From Talinum fruticosum (Eukaryota > Streptophyta > Magnoliopsida > Caryophyllales > Talinaceae): a stretch of 64,000 bases of DNA. Of this stretch, positions 19,210 to 29,700 are shown piece by piece (the stretch's first letter is position 1; every line of letters begins with the position of its first letter). The notes beneath the pieces are model-generated. The model was not told the DNA's origin, made no database searches, and saw nothing but the letters and a program-made list of their open reading frames with translations. The position numbers and the translations under genes were made by a program. The stretch spans positions 124,001 through 188,000 of the forward strand of contig JAITYX010000103.1 in assembly GCA_021018815.1 (NCBI GenBank), read 5' to 3'.

Positions 19210-19631
19210 TAAGGCTTTTACACAACTCGACACTCAGAAAACAGCCTTGCACGAATCCTAACACGAGAACATTACACTCTACAATGTAAGAATGAGATAA
19301 TGCTGTGAAATGGGAGGGACGAAGGCATTTCTCCACAGAAAATGTAGAATTACATAACGTAATCCAAAATTCCATGAATCTTAATCTTAATGATATCAAT
19401 TCTCTTCTACAAGGAAACAAACACCACAGAACTTACACCTTCAATCCAAAAGACGATTCATAACATATCTTCTATATCAAATATACCGTCACTCCTCTCT
19501 GTGATGTAGTTTCCAGCTTTCACCCCTCAAAACTTTGTAAACTGATTCCACTTAGTTACAACGCTTCAAAAATATGCTGAATGTCTGCAAATGTCTCCTT
19601 CAAGACTCCCAGACAGGATGCAAACATCGCA

Positions 19632-22600
19632 TCAGGCTTCACTATCTGCCCTCTTTTTTGACTTCTTCCTTTGGGATTGCTCTGACGACCCTGAAATAGT
19701 AATACCACTTCCTCGCCCCGAGTCTTGGACAGAATGATCACTGAACCTTGATGTCTCACCTGCACTCCTTTTTGAAGGCTTTGATACATCCCCAACTTCA
19801 GAAAGAGAACTTTTTCTGCTAGTATGTGTGGACCGACTCCTACTATGTGAATGTGAATTTCTCTGACTCATAGTTCGTGAAGGAGTGGACAGCATACGAG
19901 AATTTGTCATTGAATTCACGGAACTGAGGGGAGGTTTCTTCTTAGCATCCATCTCAAGTGCTTTAAGTTCCTGCGGATCTGGGTAATGAACAAGTGAAAC
20001 ATGCCGTGAAATCTTTCCAGCTGCCACAGACAAAAGTGAGAGTTTTAGGAGATAGAAGCCCCTCGGGATCAAGACATACAAGCTGGCACCACCCCTCCCT
20101 CCCGCGCAGGGGGAGGGTGCGCTAGTTAACGAGTTGTAAACATCACAACCAACAAGTTATGGGCACAACTACATTACATGAAAACAATTCAAAGAAGACT
20201 AAAAGAACCCTAGATGTGCAGTGCTTATGTTATTGATGTGTTAAGTCAACAGCCAATGTCTAATACTTCTGGGCCAGAATGAGCCAATTTCCACAAAAAC
20301 ACACCAGACCAGGATTATTGTTGCAGTAAAACACCACACCAGACCAGGATTTATGTCGCTAATTTCTACTAAAAGAAATTGGGGGTAGTCTAGTGGTAGG
20401 ATAAGTTATTTCTACAAAAAAGACCAGGCCTTGAATCTCCCTAGGTTGTGTGCGCATGGTAAAAAATCAAAAAATTGAGACATACCAATTCTTGGCCTCG
20501 ACGAGGAGGCTAAAAACACTGTTGCATCAGATTCCTGGGCTGAATAGCTGAGCATGTTATAAAGCTTACCTGTCACAACAGGCATCAGTACAGTAAATAA
20601 TTCATTCACATTAACATGCTCAAGGAAGAAAACACACCAGATCAGGATTTATGTTGCGTTTTTCAATTCTTCTTTTTATTTTTGGTAATTAGGAGGGAAG
20701 AGGGGTAGGGCCAAATTTTCTAGAAGAAAAAAGACAGAATATTACCAGATGACCCCTCAAGACTACCCAGCTGCCCATCTTGATGAAGCTCCAAAGACAG
20801 TTCTTGTCCATCAAAATCAGGAGACTGCACAGACAAGAACAAAATCAAAATAAAATCTAAGGCACAAAGCCACATTCAGACTATTTCAGAGTCAAAGAAA
20901 AAAACAATCACGATTTAATACATGAAGTCTACGTAAAGTACCCTTTAAAGCAGAACCCTACTGGAAAAACCATTGGAAAACCCAAGTGGAAAACAAGAAA
21001 ACATCACGGTGGTCTTAATTCACTTCACCATCTGGTTCCTACCAAAATAGTGTAGCATTGCAGGCATGTGAACTTGTCAGTACAGTGAAAAACTTGTCAG
21101 AAATGCAACATTTAACCAGAAAATGAGGAAACTTGATAATGATAAATTAGTAATATTTGCCTTATGAGACGTTTATATTTTTCCTTTTGCATTCTTGTAT
21201 ATCTTTGTGTGCACAAGCAAGTGCATCACATGCGTGCTTCTACATCTTGCGGTCTGAGCGTTTATCTAAATATTCACTATATCTTTCCTTTTGCATTCTT
21301 GTATACCCAAGTGCATCGCATGCGTGCTTCTACATGTTCATATAGAGAATTATCATTATAGGCTTATAGCATCCAATCAATAAATAACCAGTGTACCTCA
21401 TGTTTACCTCCTACGATTATGAAATATTGGAAATCTATTGTTTGCATTTTACATCTTGCAATTACAAATCAAGGTACCTACTGGATGTCAGAGACCAGCT
21501 CATGCCATTTGAAACCCCCCAAAAAAAAAAAAAAAGAAAAAAAGATGGTTCACCTCCCGCATGCTAGATCACTATAACTCTATCTGTTGCTTAAGTTATG
21601 CATAGGCTTGTCAGGGCCTCAAAATTGCAGATGCAGGGCCTGGTAAGATCCATCGATGGTAGTATATCATCCAGTTTTTTAATTTTTTTATGCATAAGGA
21701 AAAAATGACGAAAAAGGTCACTAGTGGCCATCAAACTGCAGCATGCTATCACTGGGGAAGACAGACATATTTCATGCACCATCTTGCCACAATCTAATTG
21801 ATATGACAGCTTATCATCTAGTAATATAGGGTTGCCAACCTAGACAATGGGCTGAAATGACATCCACTGAATTCCAGTATTTAATTGAAATAGAGGACAG
21901 GAGGTGAATTAGTCATCAATGACTCAGTGAGTGAACATTCCATGACCAAATATAAACTATGATTTCATAGCCTTTCTAACAAAAATGCCTTGGACAATTT
22001 CATCAGTAAACAAAGAACGGAGAGCAACCAGTGATAGTTGGACCAATCAATCAAAGCCAATTAGACTAACGTTCATTCATTTCCAGACAGCTAAAAAGCC
22101 AATTTATGCCGTTATTTCGGGTTGGATTTAGGCCAAAGCAAAATGCATATCTAAACTGTCATATGTTTCTTACAGTAGAGTGTTAGGCAATCAATGATTT
22201 TTAATATATGGTCTATGGGAACCAAACTCTCAACAAGTACATTTGATGCCCCCTCGTTCCCTAACCACACCTACGCAGGACCTTGCAGGTACGGATTCGG
22301 ATCTTAATATCTTCCAAGTGGGTAAGAATATATATCCAGCTAAACACGTTGAACTATGTTAGACACTAGGGCCCCCTCACTCAGAAAGCTTCTAAGTTGG
22401 CATAATGATAAAAACATAAAGAAAAAGGAAAACAGAAATAAACTGCAATGATCTTGGTCTTGGCAAATATTTCCAATCCCAAGCAAACTTAATTCTGGAA
22501 AAGTGGGCACGATATATTCAAAAGAGAGAAGATTACATGATCCTCAGGCAACTGAATGAGCCAGAGTTCAGTCGAGTCATTCAATTCAATGTCAACAAGA

Positions 22601-22659
22601 GAGTCAACGGACTCCTCCGCAAATTCTGGTGGAGGATTGTAGCCAGCCTCAGCTTCCAT
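19632..22659 (-). CDS. Mediator-associated protein 2-like
   Basis: Four exons, 22659-22537, 20824-20746, 20569-20486 and 20020-19632, give 675 nt and 224 residues with clean frames and GT-AG sites. The N-terminal part carries YNPPPEF, LVDIELNDSTELWLIQLP and SPDFDGQELSLELHQDG, then DATVFLASSSRPRIAGKISR and HVSLVHYPDPQEL. From memory this order matches the small plant family annotated as Mediator-associated protein 2 (Arabidopsis At5g64680). The C-terminal 100 residues are low-complexity Ser/Arg-rich and end in a basic stretch QRKKSKKRADSEA, suggesting nuclear location. Biochemical function is not known from the sequence. A 5' UTR intron may exist (donor CAG|gtatgtt near 22713), but the implied intron is only about 49 nt, so this is doubtful. 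The family name rests on recall. Confidence 0.75.
20380..20460 (+). repeat. Possible tRNA-derived SINE fragment
   Basis: The words tagtctagtggtaggat resemble an internal pol III A box. About 45 bp later ccttgaatctccc weakly resembles a B box. No poly-A tail or target duplication was found. It lies in an intron of the Mediator-associated gene. Confidence 0.25.
21181..21341. repeat. Imperfect two-copy repeat in intron
   Basis: Blocks ccttttgcattcttgtata and aagtgcatc(a/g)catgcgtgcttctacat occur in the same order in both copies, the first at 21183-21252 and the second at 21287-21341. The second copy lacks a short middle segment. Confidence 0.75.
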
Positions 22660-24044
22660 TCTTCCTAATACAACAAGCACAAAGTTCAGCAAAAATGACA
22701 AAATTCAACATACCTGGGAGTAAGAAAGGCAGAAAAAGAAGAAAAAGAAACCAGAGGAGGAAGATAGAAGAAAAAGAAAAAGAAGAGCCCGAAACCAGAG
22801 GAGGAAGAAAGAAGAAAGAAGAAAGAAACCCGAACAGAAGAAGGAAGAGAAAAAAAGAAGAATGAGGAGGAGGAGGAGGAGGAGGAAGAGAAAACAGGAA
22901 AAAGGAAAAAGAAGAAGAAGAAGAAAGGAGGGGAATACGTGGGAGTCGCTGAGCAGGTCGGCGCCGGAAACGCTAAGGGAGTCGCCAGAAGGATGGAGCC
23001 GAGGAGGAGGCTGAAGGAAGCTCTCTCGCGCGAAAGCTAGGGTTTGGGTTCTCCAGTAAATTAACTCAGACACGCGCCTCCAGGTAAGTATTAGGCTTTT
23101 TTTTTTTTTTTTAATCATACAAATTGTCCTCTCGTGGTATTCAAAAAGCTCGCGTCCAGGGTTACAAAACGCTCTAAAACAATCCGACCCGGACTTCTCA
23201 AGAATATTTTTCGTTGGTTGAAAGGCTTTCACCGTGTTCCACACTATTACGTACTTACATAGAATTTTATATATTTATATATAATATATATATAATTTTT
23301 CATGAGTACGTGACAAAAAATAACTTTATTAATCCCTTTAAATGAAAGAACAATGTTTTCTTTCATTAAATTAGACTCATTTAGTTATTTTGTGTTGCAT
23401 GAATTAATGACCTCGAGAATTTAAAGAATCATATTTATAAAATTACTTTCTTTAACTCTTGAGAAATTTCAAAGATTATCTTTCTTCTTTCAAGTGGACT
23501 TTCTACAAAATTAATATCTATATCCGATCTTTTCGGCTTATTATTTTGGACTAAATCTTTAAATAAGGTTAAGATTATTTAATTCTAATAAGTTCAAATA
23601 GGTTTAGTTTTAAATGTTTGCTTAGAAGATTATTAGCTAAGCCCTAAGCCTTATACTCCTCTGTATTCTTTTTATTATGTTAGAGTACTATACTTATAGT
23701 TCACCTCATACACTTTGTGTTGTTGATACTAAGATCTTGAGGTAATGTGACTAAAATATATTTATTTTCCTCTAAATGTGTTTTAAATGTCAATTTGAAC
23801 ATTATCTTACCTATTCTTTCTTCAAGAGTAATATTCCTCTTGTTATTTGATCAGCAATGCAAAGCTTGCAGTCATTCAGAGAAATGAAACCACTCAAATT
23901 GAGGCAGTCAACTACTCCTCTCAATACTTCACACTATTTACATGCCAGAAACAGACTGTAAATCATCAATCAGATCTTTCCCCATCATCCACCCTATTCT
24001 ATCCCTAACCAACACCAACAGCAAAAACTCCTGAACAAAACCCC
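22660..24044. other. Divergent intergenic region with polypurine tract
   Basis: This separates the minus-strand Mediator-associated gene from the plus-strand DOMON gene. About 22725-22930 is almost pure A/G on the plus strand (GAA, GAG and GGA words), hence CT-rich in the leader of the minus-strand gene. About 23240-23850 is AT-rich. No clear TATA box was seen for the plus-strand gene. Confidence 0.5.
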
Positions 24045-24614
24045 ATGGCAATGCCAAAACCCATCATCATAATCTTCATTTTTGCTTCACTCTTCTCCAC
24101 ATTATCATCTGCTCAGAACTGTAAAAACTACACCTTTTCTGACAAGATGGCTTTCGAGTCATGCAAAGACCTTGGAGTTCTTGAAGCTCACCTGCATTGG
24201 AACTACAACCCGTCTCAGAAAACAGTTCATGTTGCATACAGAGCCAAGCAGGGCCCGGAAGGGTGGATTGCTTGGGGAATCAACCCAACAGAGGACAGCA
24301 TGATAGGAACACAAGCATTGGTTGCCTTCCAAGATGACAAAGGGAAGATGAAAGCCTATTCAACCCAAATCACCAGCTATGTCCCTTTGATGGAACCCGG
24401 ACCCCTTAGCTTCCCTGTGTCTAAGCTTTCTGCAGAGTATGTCAACAATGAGATGATCATTACCGCTGTTTTGGGTCCATTCACGGGTAATTTGACAGCT
24501 TATAACATAGTTTGGCAAGCTGGGAATTCGGTCTCGGATGGAATTCCTGAGCCTCATCCATTCTTAGAACCTAATCTTACATCATTAGAAACACTAGATT
24601 TCCTATCAGTGTAA
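24045..24614 (+). CDS. DOMON-domain secreted protein, AIR12-like
   Basis: An intronless 189-residue protein. A signal peptide (about 1-23, hydrophobic IIIIFIFASLF, cleavage near SSA|QNC) is followed by one DOMON domain: CKNYTF, LEAHLHWNYN, GWIAWGINPT, MIGTQALVAF, and YNIVWQAG. DOMON proteins of the AIR12 and cytochrome b561 family bind b-type haem at the plasma-membrane apoplast face. The Met and His that act as axial ligands in AIR12 correspond here to Met86 (DSMIGTQ) and His171 (PEPHPF). Family members continue past the 'TLDFLSG' segment into a GPI-anchor tail or a b561 membrane domain. This one stops at LETLDFLSV, so it should be soluble and secreted. Start: first ATG of two in frame. A polyadenylation-type AATAAA lies at 24695-24700. 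Confidence 0.88.
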   Translation: MAMPKPIIIIFIFASLFSTLSSAQNCKNYTFSDKMAFESCKDLGVLEAHLHWNYNPSQKTVHVAYRAKQGPEGWIAWGINPTEDSMIGTQALVAFQDDKGKMKAYSTQITSYVPLMEPGPLSFPVSKLSAEYVNNEMIITAVLGPFTGNLTAYNIVWQAGNSVSDGIPEPHPFLEPNLTSLETLDFLSV

Positions 24615-24694
24615 AAAGGCTCAAGTTAGATTCCTGTTTTGTGCATGCAGATGCAGTATACCCCTCAACTTGGTCAATGGAAATAATTAGCATC

Positions 24695-24700
24695 AATAAA
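24695..24700 (+). terminator. Polyadenylation signal-like AATAAA
   Basis: AATAAA lies about 80 bp after the stop codon of the DOMON gene, a plausible spacing for a near-upstream element. Confidence 0.5.
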
Positions 24701-25029
24701 ATTTCAAGTGAGGATTATGTATTTGGGTTAGATTGGTAACATAAAATGAAGACCTGGTTGATGTATTTAATGGTCTTCACCACTAAATTAGTGGTGGTTA
24801 CAATGAATTATGAATTATTTTTTGGTTGGGTTACATTAGTCATTTGGGGTCTAACCATTCAATAATTACATGATTACATCAATTTCGTTGCAATCTTGGA
24901 ATAATTTTGGTTCACCTTAAAAATGATAAATGATATATTTCTATTTTAAACGGTCAAAACAGGTTTTCAATCCCATAAATTTGGTTGTCAAGCTGGTGCT
25001 TTTGGTAATTTATAGTTGGAATGTATGAC

Positions 25030-26160
25030 GTTATTTTTTATTTTTTTAAAAGGTAAGTATAATAACTAATAGGTAGCCCTTCTCGCAAGGGTTCTACCTA
25101 AGTTGTCTTCCATTAAAATGGAGAGAAGAGAAGAAGAGGGGATAGAAAACCAAACTAAAGTAGAATAAATACAAACACCAAGCTTGGCTACCCAGTCAGT
25201 AGTCCGATTCCCTTCTCTAAATATGTGATGAATAAGAACTTGGTCGCACATCCGAAGGAAACAATAAGTGTCTTGAATCGTTGTCTGGATTTCCCAAGGA
25301 ACTCGTATTTCACCTTTAATTGCTTTTATGACCGTCGGATTATCTCCTTCCAAAATGATAGAACGAAACCCCGCTTGAACCGCTGCTTTGACACAATTTC
25401 TCATGGCAGTAGCCTCTGCTATAAGAACCGATGATGGCCCCAAATTTGTTGCTCCAACTTGAAGAAACCTGCCGTCCCAACTTCGATGACGAAGTTTCTT
25501 GCCGCCGAAGAAAACCTTGAACCGTCAAAGTTGACTTTGATAAATCCTCCAGGTGGTTTGTGCCAACAAATCAAATGTTTAGAAGTATTGACACGTAGCG
25601 AGGGGAAGGTGGGGATGGGTTGAAATGTTGATCTAGTCTCGCTCCTAGATCGCCATTCATCCCAAGATGATTTGGCTCGCAGGATTGTAGCAATGGAATT
25701 GAAAGATCCATTGTTGAAGACCTTCTCATTTCTGCTCTTCCAAATGCTACATAACAAATGGATCACACGGATCATCCGAGTTGGTTTTCTCCGCCTTCCG
25801 AGTGTATAGATAATCCGATTCGAGAGAGATTCCGCAATTGGCTAAAATTCACCTCTAACCACTTATGTCGAAAAGTTGTATCCCAAATGTCCATGACACA
25901 AGTGCATTGTGAAAAAGATGGTCGATTGACTCATAATGGTCTTGACAAAACGGACAAATAGTATCGATGTTCAAACTTCTTTTAACTATGTTATCTCGTG
26001 TTGGTAAAGCATTGTGTCCAATTTGCCACATAAATAATTTCGACTTAGGCATCAAATCCATATTCCAAATCCATGCAAAATCTCACGATGGTGAGTTAGT
26101 GGGAATGTTATGGGCATTCCAAGTGGCTGATTCCAGTTTATAACTGCAAGGATTATTGCC
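25030..26160 (-). mobile_element. 5'-truncated LINE (L1-like) 3' end, decayed
   Basis: On the minus strand, 26155-25870 encodes the segment before and through the zinc-binding reverse-transcriptase domain (zf-RVT): DFAWIWNMDLMPKSKLFMWQ, then ALPTRDN, CPFCQDHYESIDHLF. This is followed by a linker and an RNase H-like domain: GGFIKVNFDGS, then SSVLIAEATAMRNCVKAA, IILEGDN, DQVLIHHIFREGNRTTDWVA. An in-frame TGA precedes DFAWIW. A one-base shift separates 'FVI' from 'RSWDGRFLQVGATNLG' near 25490. The 3' end runs into taccttttaaaaaaataa (about 25030-25055), an A-rich tail. Reverse-transcriptase and endonuclease parts are absent. Target duplications were not identified. Confidence 0.85.
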
Positions 26161-26766
26161 TTTGCTCATGCATATCAATTCCAGTTTATACAGTTAGGCT
26201 CGTAAATACCGTCTTACACATGGCCCCAATAAGGCCGACACTCATCAATTGCATGATCATCATATATTACAACATATGTTCAATCAAAACAAGAGCCTAC
26301 AAATGAAATGCAAAAATAGAATGAAGCCACACTATGTTATTCAAAAGTGAGTCTTAAAATCCAATATATGAGTAAACTAATCAACCATCCACTCCCATTT
26401 GCTCGCTCATCAATCCCTAAACATCAAGCAATATTACTTCTGAAACGCAATCGAACTTAAAAACTGCGCATTCTTTTGACATGAAAATTACAGACTAAGT
26501 CGAGTTTAACCACTTTAGACAACCGGGGGGTGGATGGTGAAGAAAAAGAAAAGAAAAGAATACAAAGGGAGGGGGCTTTCCATGACAAACCAGGAGCCCC
26601 CTGTATGTGGTATGCAAACAAAAATCGATGCCTTGCATTGATCGTATCCTTCGCCAAGTGCTCACCATCAACAGTGAGTTACTGGCACACTGCCGCCATG
26701 AAAGAGCAGGGCAACTTGAAAGGGAGATGTTAGAGATTGGAGTTCGATACAGTTGGAATCTTCACC
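26161..26766. other. RHD3 3' UTR and flank
   Basis: No gene is seen. Roughly 26400-26766 is likely the 3' UTR of the minus-strand GTPase gene. The word ttccagtttata occurs at both edges of the adjoining LINE end (26132 and 26172). Confidence 0.4.
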
Positions 26767-29700
26767 TTAGTCCTCCTTTGAAGAGCTCGAGTACTCAGTT
26801 CCATTTTCCACAACCGTTACACGAGAAGAACCACTTGATGAAATACTGCTATTGGATCTTGAAGCGCCTTGGATGGTGTTTGAGACTGGGGGAGGATTTG
26901 TCTGGGTTGCAGGTATACTTCCCTCCTCGGCTAGTTTTTTGAGCATGTTCATGACAGTGGGCAGGAATCTAGTTGACAATGATAGTATTCCAGGTAGCTA
27001 CAGGGGGAAAAAGTGGATTTCAGGCAACAAGAATAGTAGTAAAGCAGAGTAAGATTAATACTAATCAACAAATTCTGCTAATGAATCCACCATAGAGATG
27101 ACCCAGAGGAAGTCCCATTTGATAGTTGAAACCCACTAGAGTAGAGAGTTTATGCAGCCAACCCACACCACCACCACCCCTTTTTGTGCCACCTTAACCT
27201 CTTAGGATTAATCCATGACTAGACCGATCCAATGTGAATGTTACCACAGGTCCACAGCAAGCTTGACATTAAATTAATTCAGCAGGTATGGGTCAAGCCG
27301 ATAGTAAACCATAATGCTCACATGGGAGCAGGGTTTGCTACTCACTGCAAATAGATAGCCAAACTTAGGATTCAGATTGCTAGCTACATGAACACAAATT
27401 ACAGGGATAACAATGGTCAAAGCCTTCCTGAGGTATGAATAGCTGATGCACGAAAAGCTAAGAGATGCCAGAGGGTGTACAATTGTAACAAATTAACAAA
27501 GCAACATAAACATGCAGTTAGTCCGGTGTTGGAGAGGTGGCTAGCCTACTATCAAGTGTATTATAAGCCCACACTAGCGGAAATTCCATGAGGAAAGCAA
27601 AAGGATTATTTTAAGGTAATAAATGCAGCTCATGTAAATTTGGCAAGAAACTCACGATGCCATGACGAAATTCATTTGATATATCCATTTGCACCCATAG
27701 CGCTTTGCTCAATAGAAACCCAACAAAGAGGACGACAAGATACAGTGGATTCCTGACACAAGACAATAATGTTCAGCAAAATACCAAAAGATAGTAGTAG
27801 CATATGAAAAGGGTGGGGGTGGGGGGATGTACCTCAAAAGTGTCATGAACTCGTTAAATCCTAAGATCAACATTGCAGCAATAGCCCATGGAGGTGGCAA
27901 CCAATTGTTGCTGCGCCTGCTGGCTTCCTGAGAAGTGAATTGTAGCAACCAAGTTAAAAAGACCCACACTATGATGGAAATAATCTTTAGGAACTTCTAC
28001 CTTTTCTTCTAATCAACGTAGCTACTAGTATGTTACCATCAAACATATGACTAAATACAAGAGAACAAGGAGATTCATTCAAACCTGAGCTGCAATAGCC
28101 TGACTAACTGTATATTCTGTCTCCATTTGGAATTGTCGCCACAATGATTTGCACTGGACTGGAGTTATTAATGTCTTTGATGATGGAACCTGCACAGGAA
28201 GAATGATCAAGCTGTCACAATATTTTGACATGAATAAGCAAGCTTAGCAACAACAGGCAAGAATAACTGAGCAGCACAGACCCAACCATAACAGACCTAT
28301 TTAGTTCCTACACTGAACGAAAATTTACTGCTGACAGACTGAGGATTAAATATCCAAATTTCATTTTAATAGACAGCACTTCCATGAACTATTTCCGACT
28401 ACTGCGTTAACATAGCCGGGTATCCCAGCATGGATTCCAGTCCTCAAAGTTCGGTAAAGAATCTATGCAACCACCATTGTTGCCCCAGAGTGGATTCCAT
28501 CAACACGCAAGACATTATATAGCCACAAAAGACCTTTAACTACTAAGAAGATGTTCTACACAAAACTTCTTATTAATAAGGACATATTTTCACAGACAGT
28601 TGGGCCATAACCAAGAACTTTAAATGGAGGGGTGGACGGAAACTAAGAATTCTAAAGTATTATCAACAAATTCAAACTCCACAGATAGAATTATCATATA
28701 CTGCAGTTAGTGCCTACATTGAACTAAAGTATAGATTCATGCGTTTCCTCGCAATGACAGGATCATAGGTGGGAGTTAATGCCCAGCACCCCCGGGGAAG
28801 AAAAAGGGAGTTAAACCTCTCCTGTTTCCTTTAATATACTTTTTGCTTGGAGAATCCAAATTATGCATGCTACCTAACCAGCTAGTGGTTTAACTACAAG
28901 CAATAAGTATAATGCTGATTGCACCATTACTGAGCAGCCTGGTCAATGATTGACAACAAATAATTGCATGGCAAGAACATATGTTTTTAAGCATGAAATT
29001 TGGCGAGATATCTTGCTTTAGTCCTCTGGCAACCACCCAATGCTAAGAAATGCCTAAGAGAAGCTGTCAGCTGCCATGCTCATCAAATGAAACGCTACCC
29101 CCCCAACCACCCCAGTCCACCATTCGAAAATCCCATGTTTACAGCTGGTATAAACCACATCAGACGTCAAGATAACAATCAGAAAAGAAAGCTGCATGAA
29201 GTAACTGAGGAAAGTTGCTATTTATGTCAATGTCTCAAAATAGCATGTCAAGACATTGAAGGCACAAACTAGGAAGCAAAGACAGCACTTGATAAATAAG
29301 ACGTGCACATATCATCATTTTAAAAAGCAAACAAATAATTAGATGGAAATAATTATGTTTCCAAGCTTTGCCTAACATAAAGGAAACTCAGTTCTAGAGA
29401 TTTGTGAACAAATCCCCCCCAAAAAAAGCAAAAATAAGAAAAGTCCTTCACCCACAGAAAATCCAAAAATCCATCTAAAGTAAGAGGAGACATTCTTGAT
29501 CAAGAGAAGCCTACCTTCTCCCAGGAGCTTGATGCAAGAGGGTCAGATAATGCTAGACTATTGTCACTAGTGCTACTAGCATTGCTCTTGTTCTCCACCA
29601 AAGCAAGAGATAATGTTCTGTCAACATCATCGGCTTCATCATCCAACCGAACCACAGCAAGGACTGAAAGCAATTTGAGCGACTGCAAAAACACTAAATA

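Larger units (their letters stand above)
18425..19631. other. Intergenic, with two tandem duplications
   Basis: This lies between the CPN60-like start codon and the stop of the next minus-strand gene. About 18425-18700 should hold the CPN60-like leader and promoter. A 45-bp tandem duplication lies at 18795-18888 and a 41-bp-period duplication at 19135-19209. The right part, from about 19440, is probably the 3' UTR of the Mediator-associated gene. Confidence 0.5.

Noticed and set aside
22629..23244. Glu/Lys/Arg-rich and Leu/Phe/Ser-rich open frames
   Set aside because: They are translations of the polypurine tract; no conserved motif or splice context.
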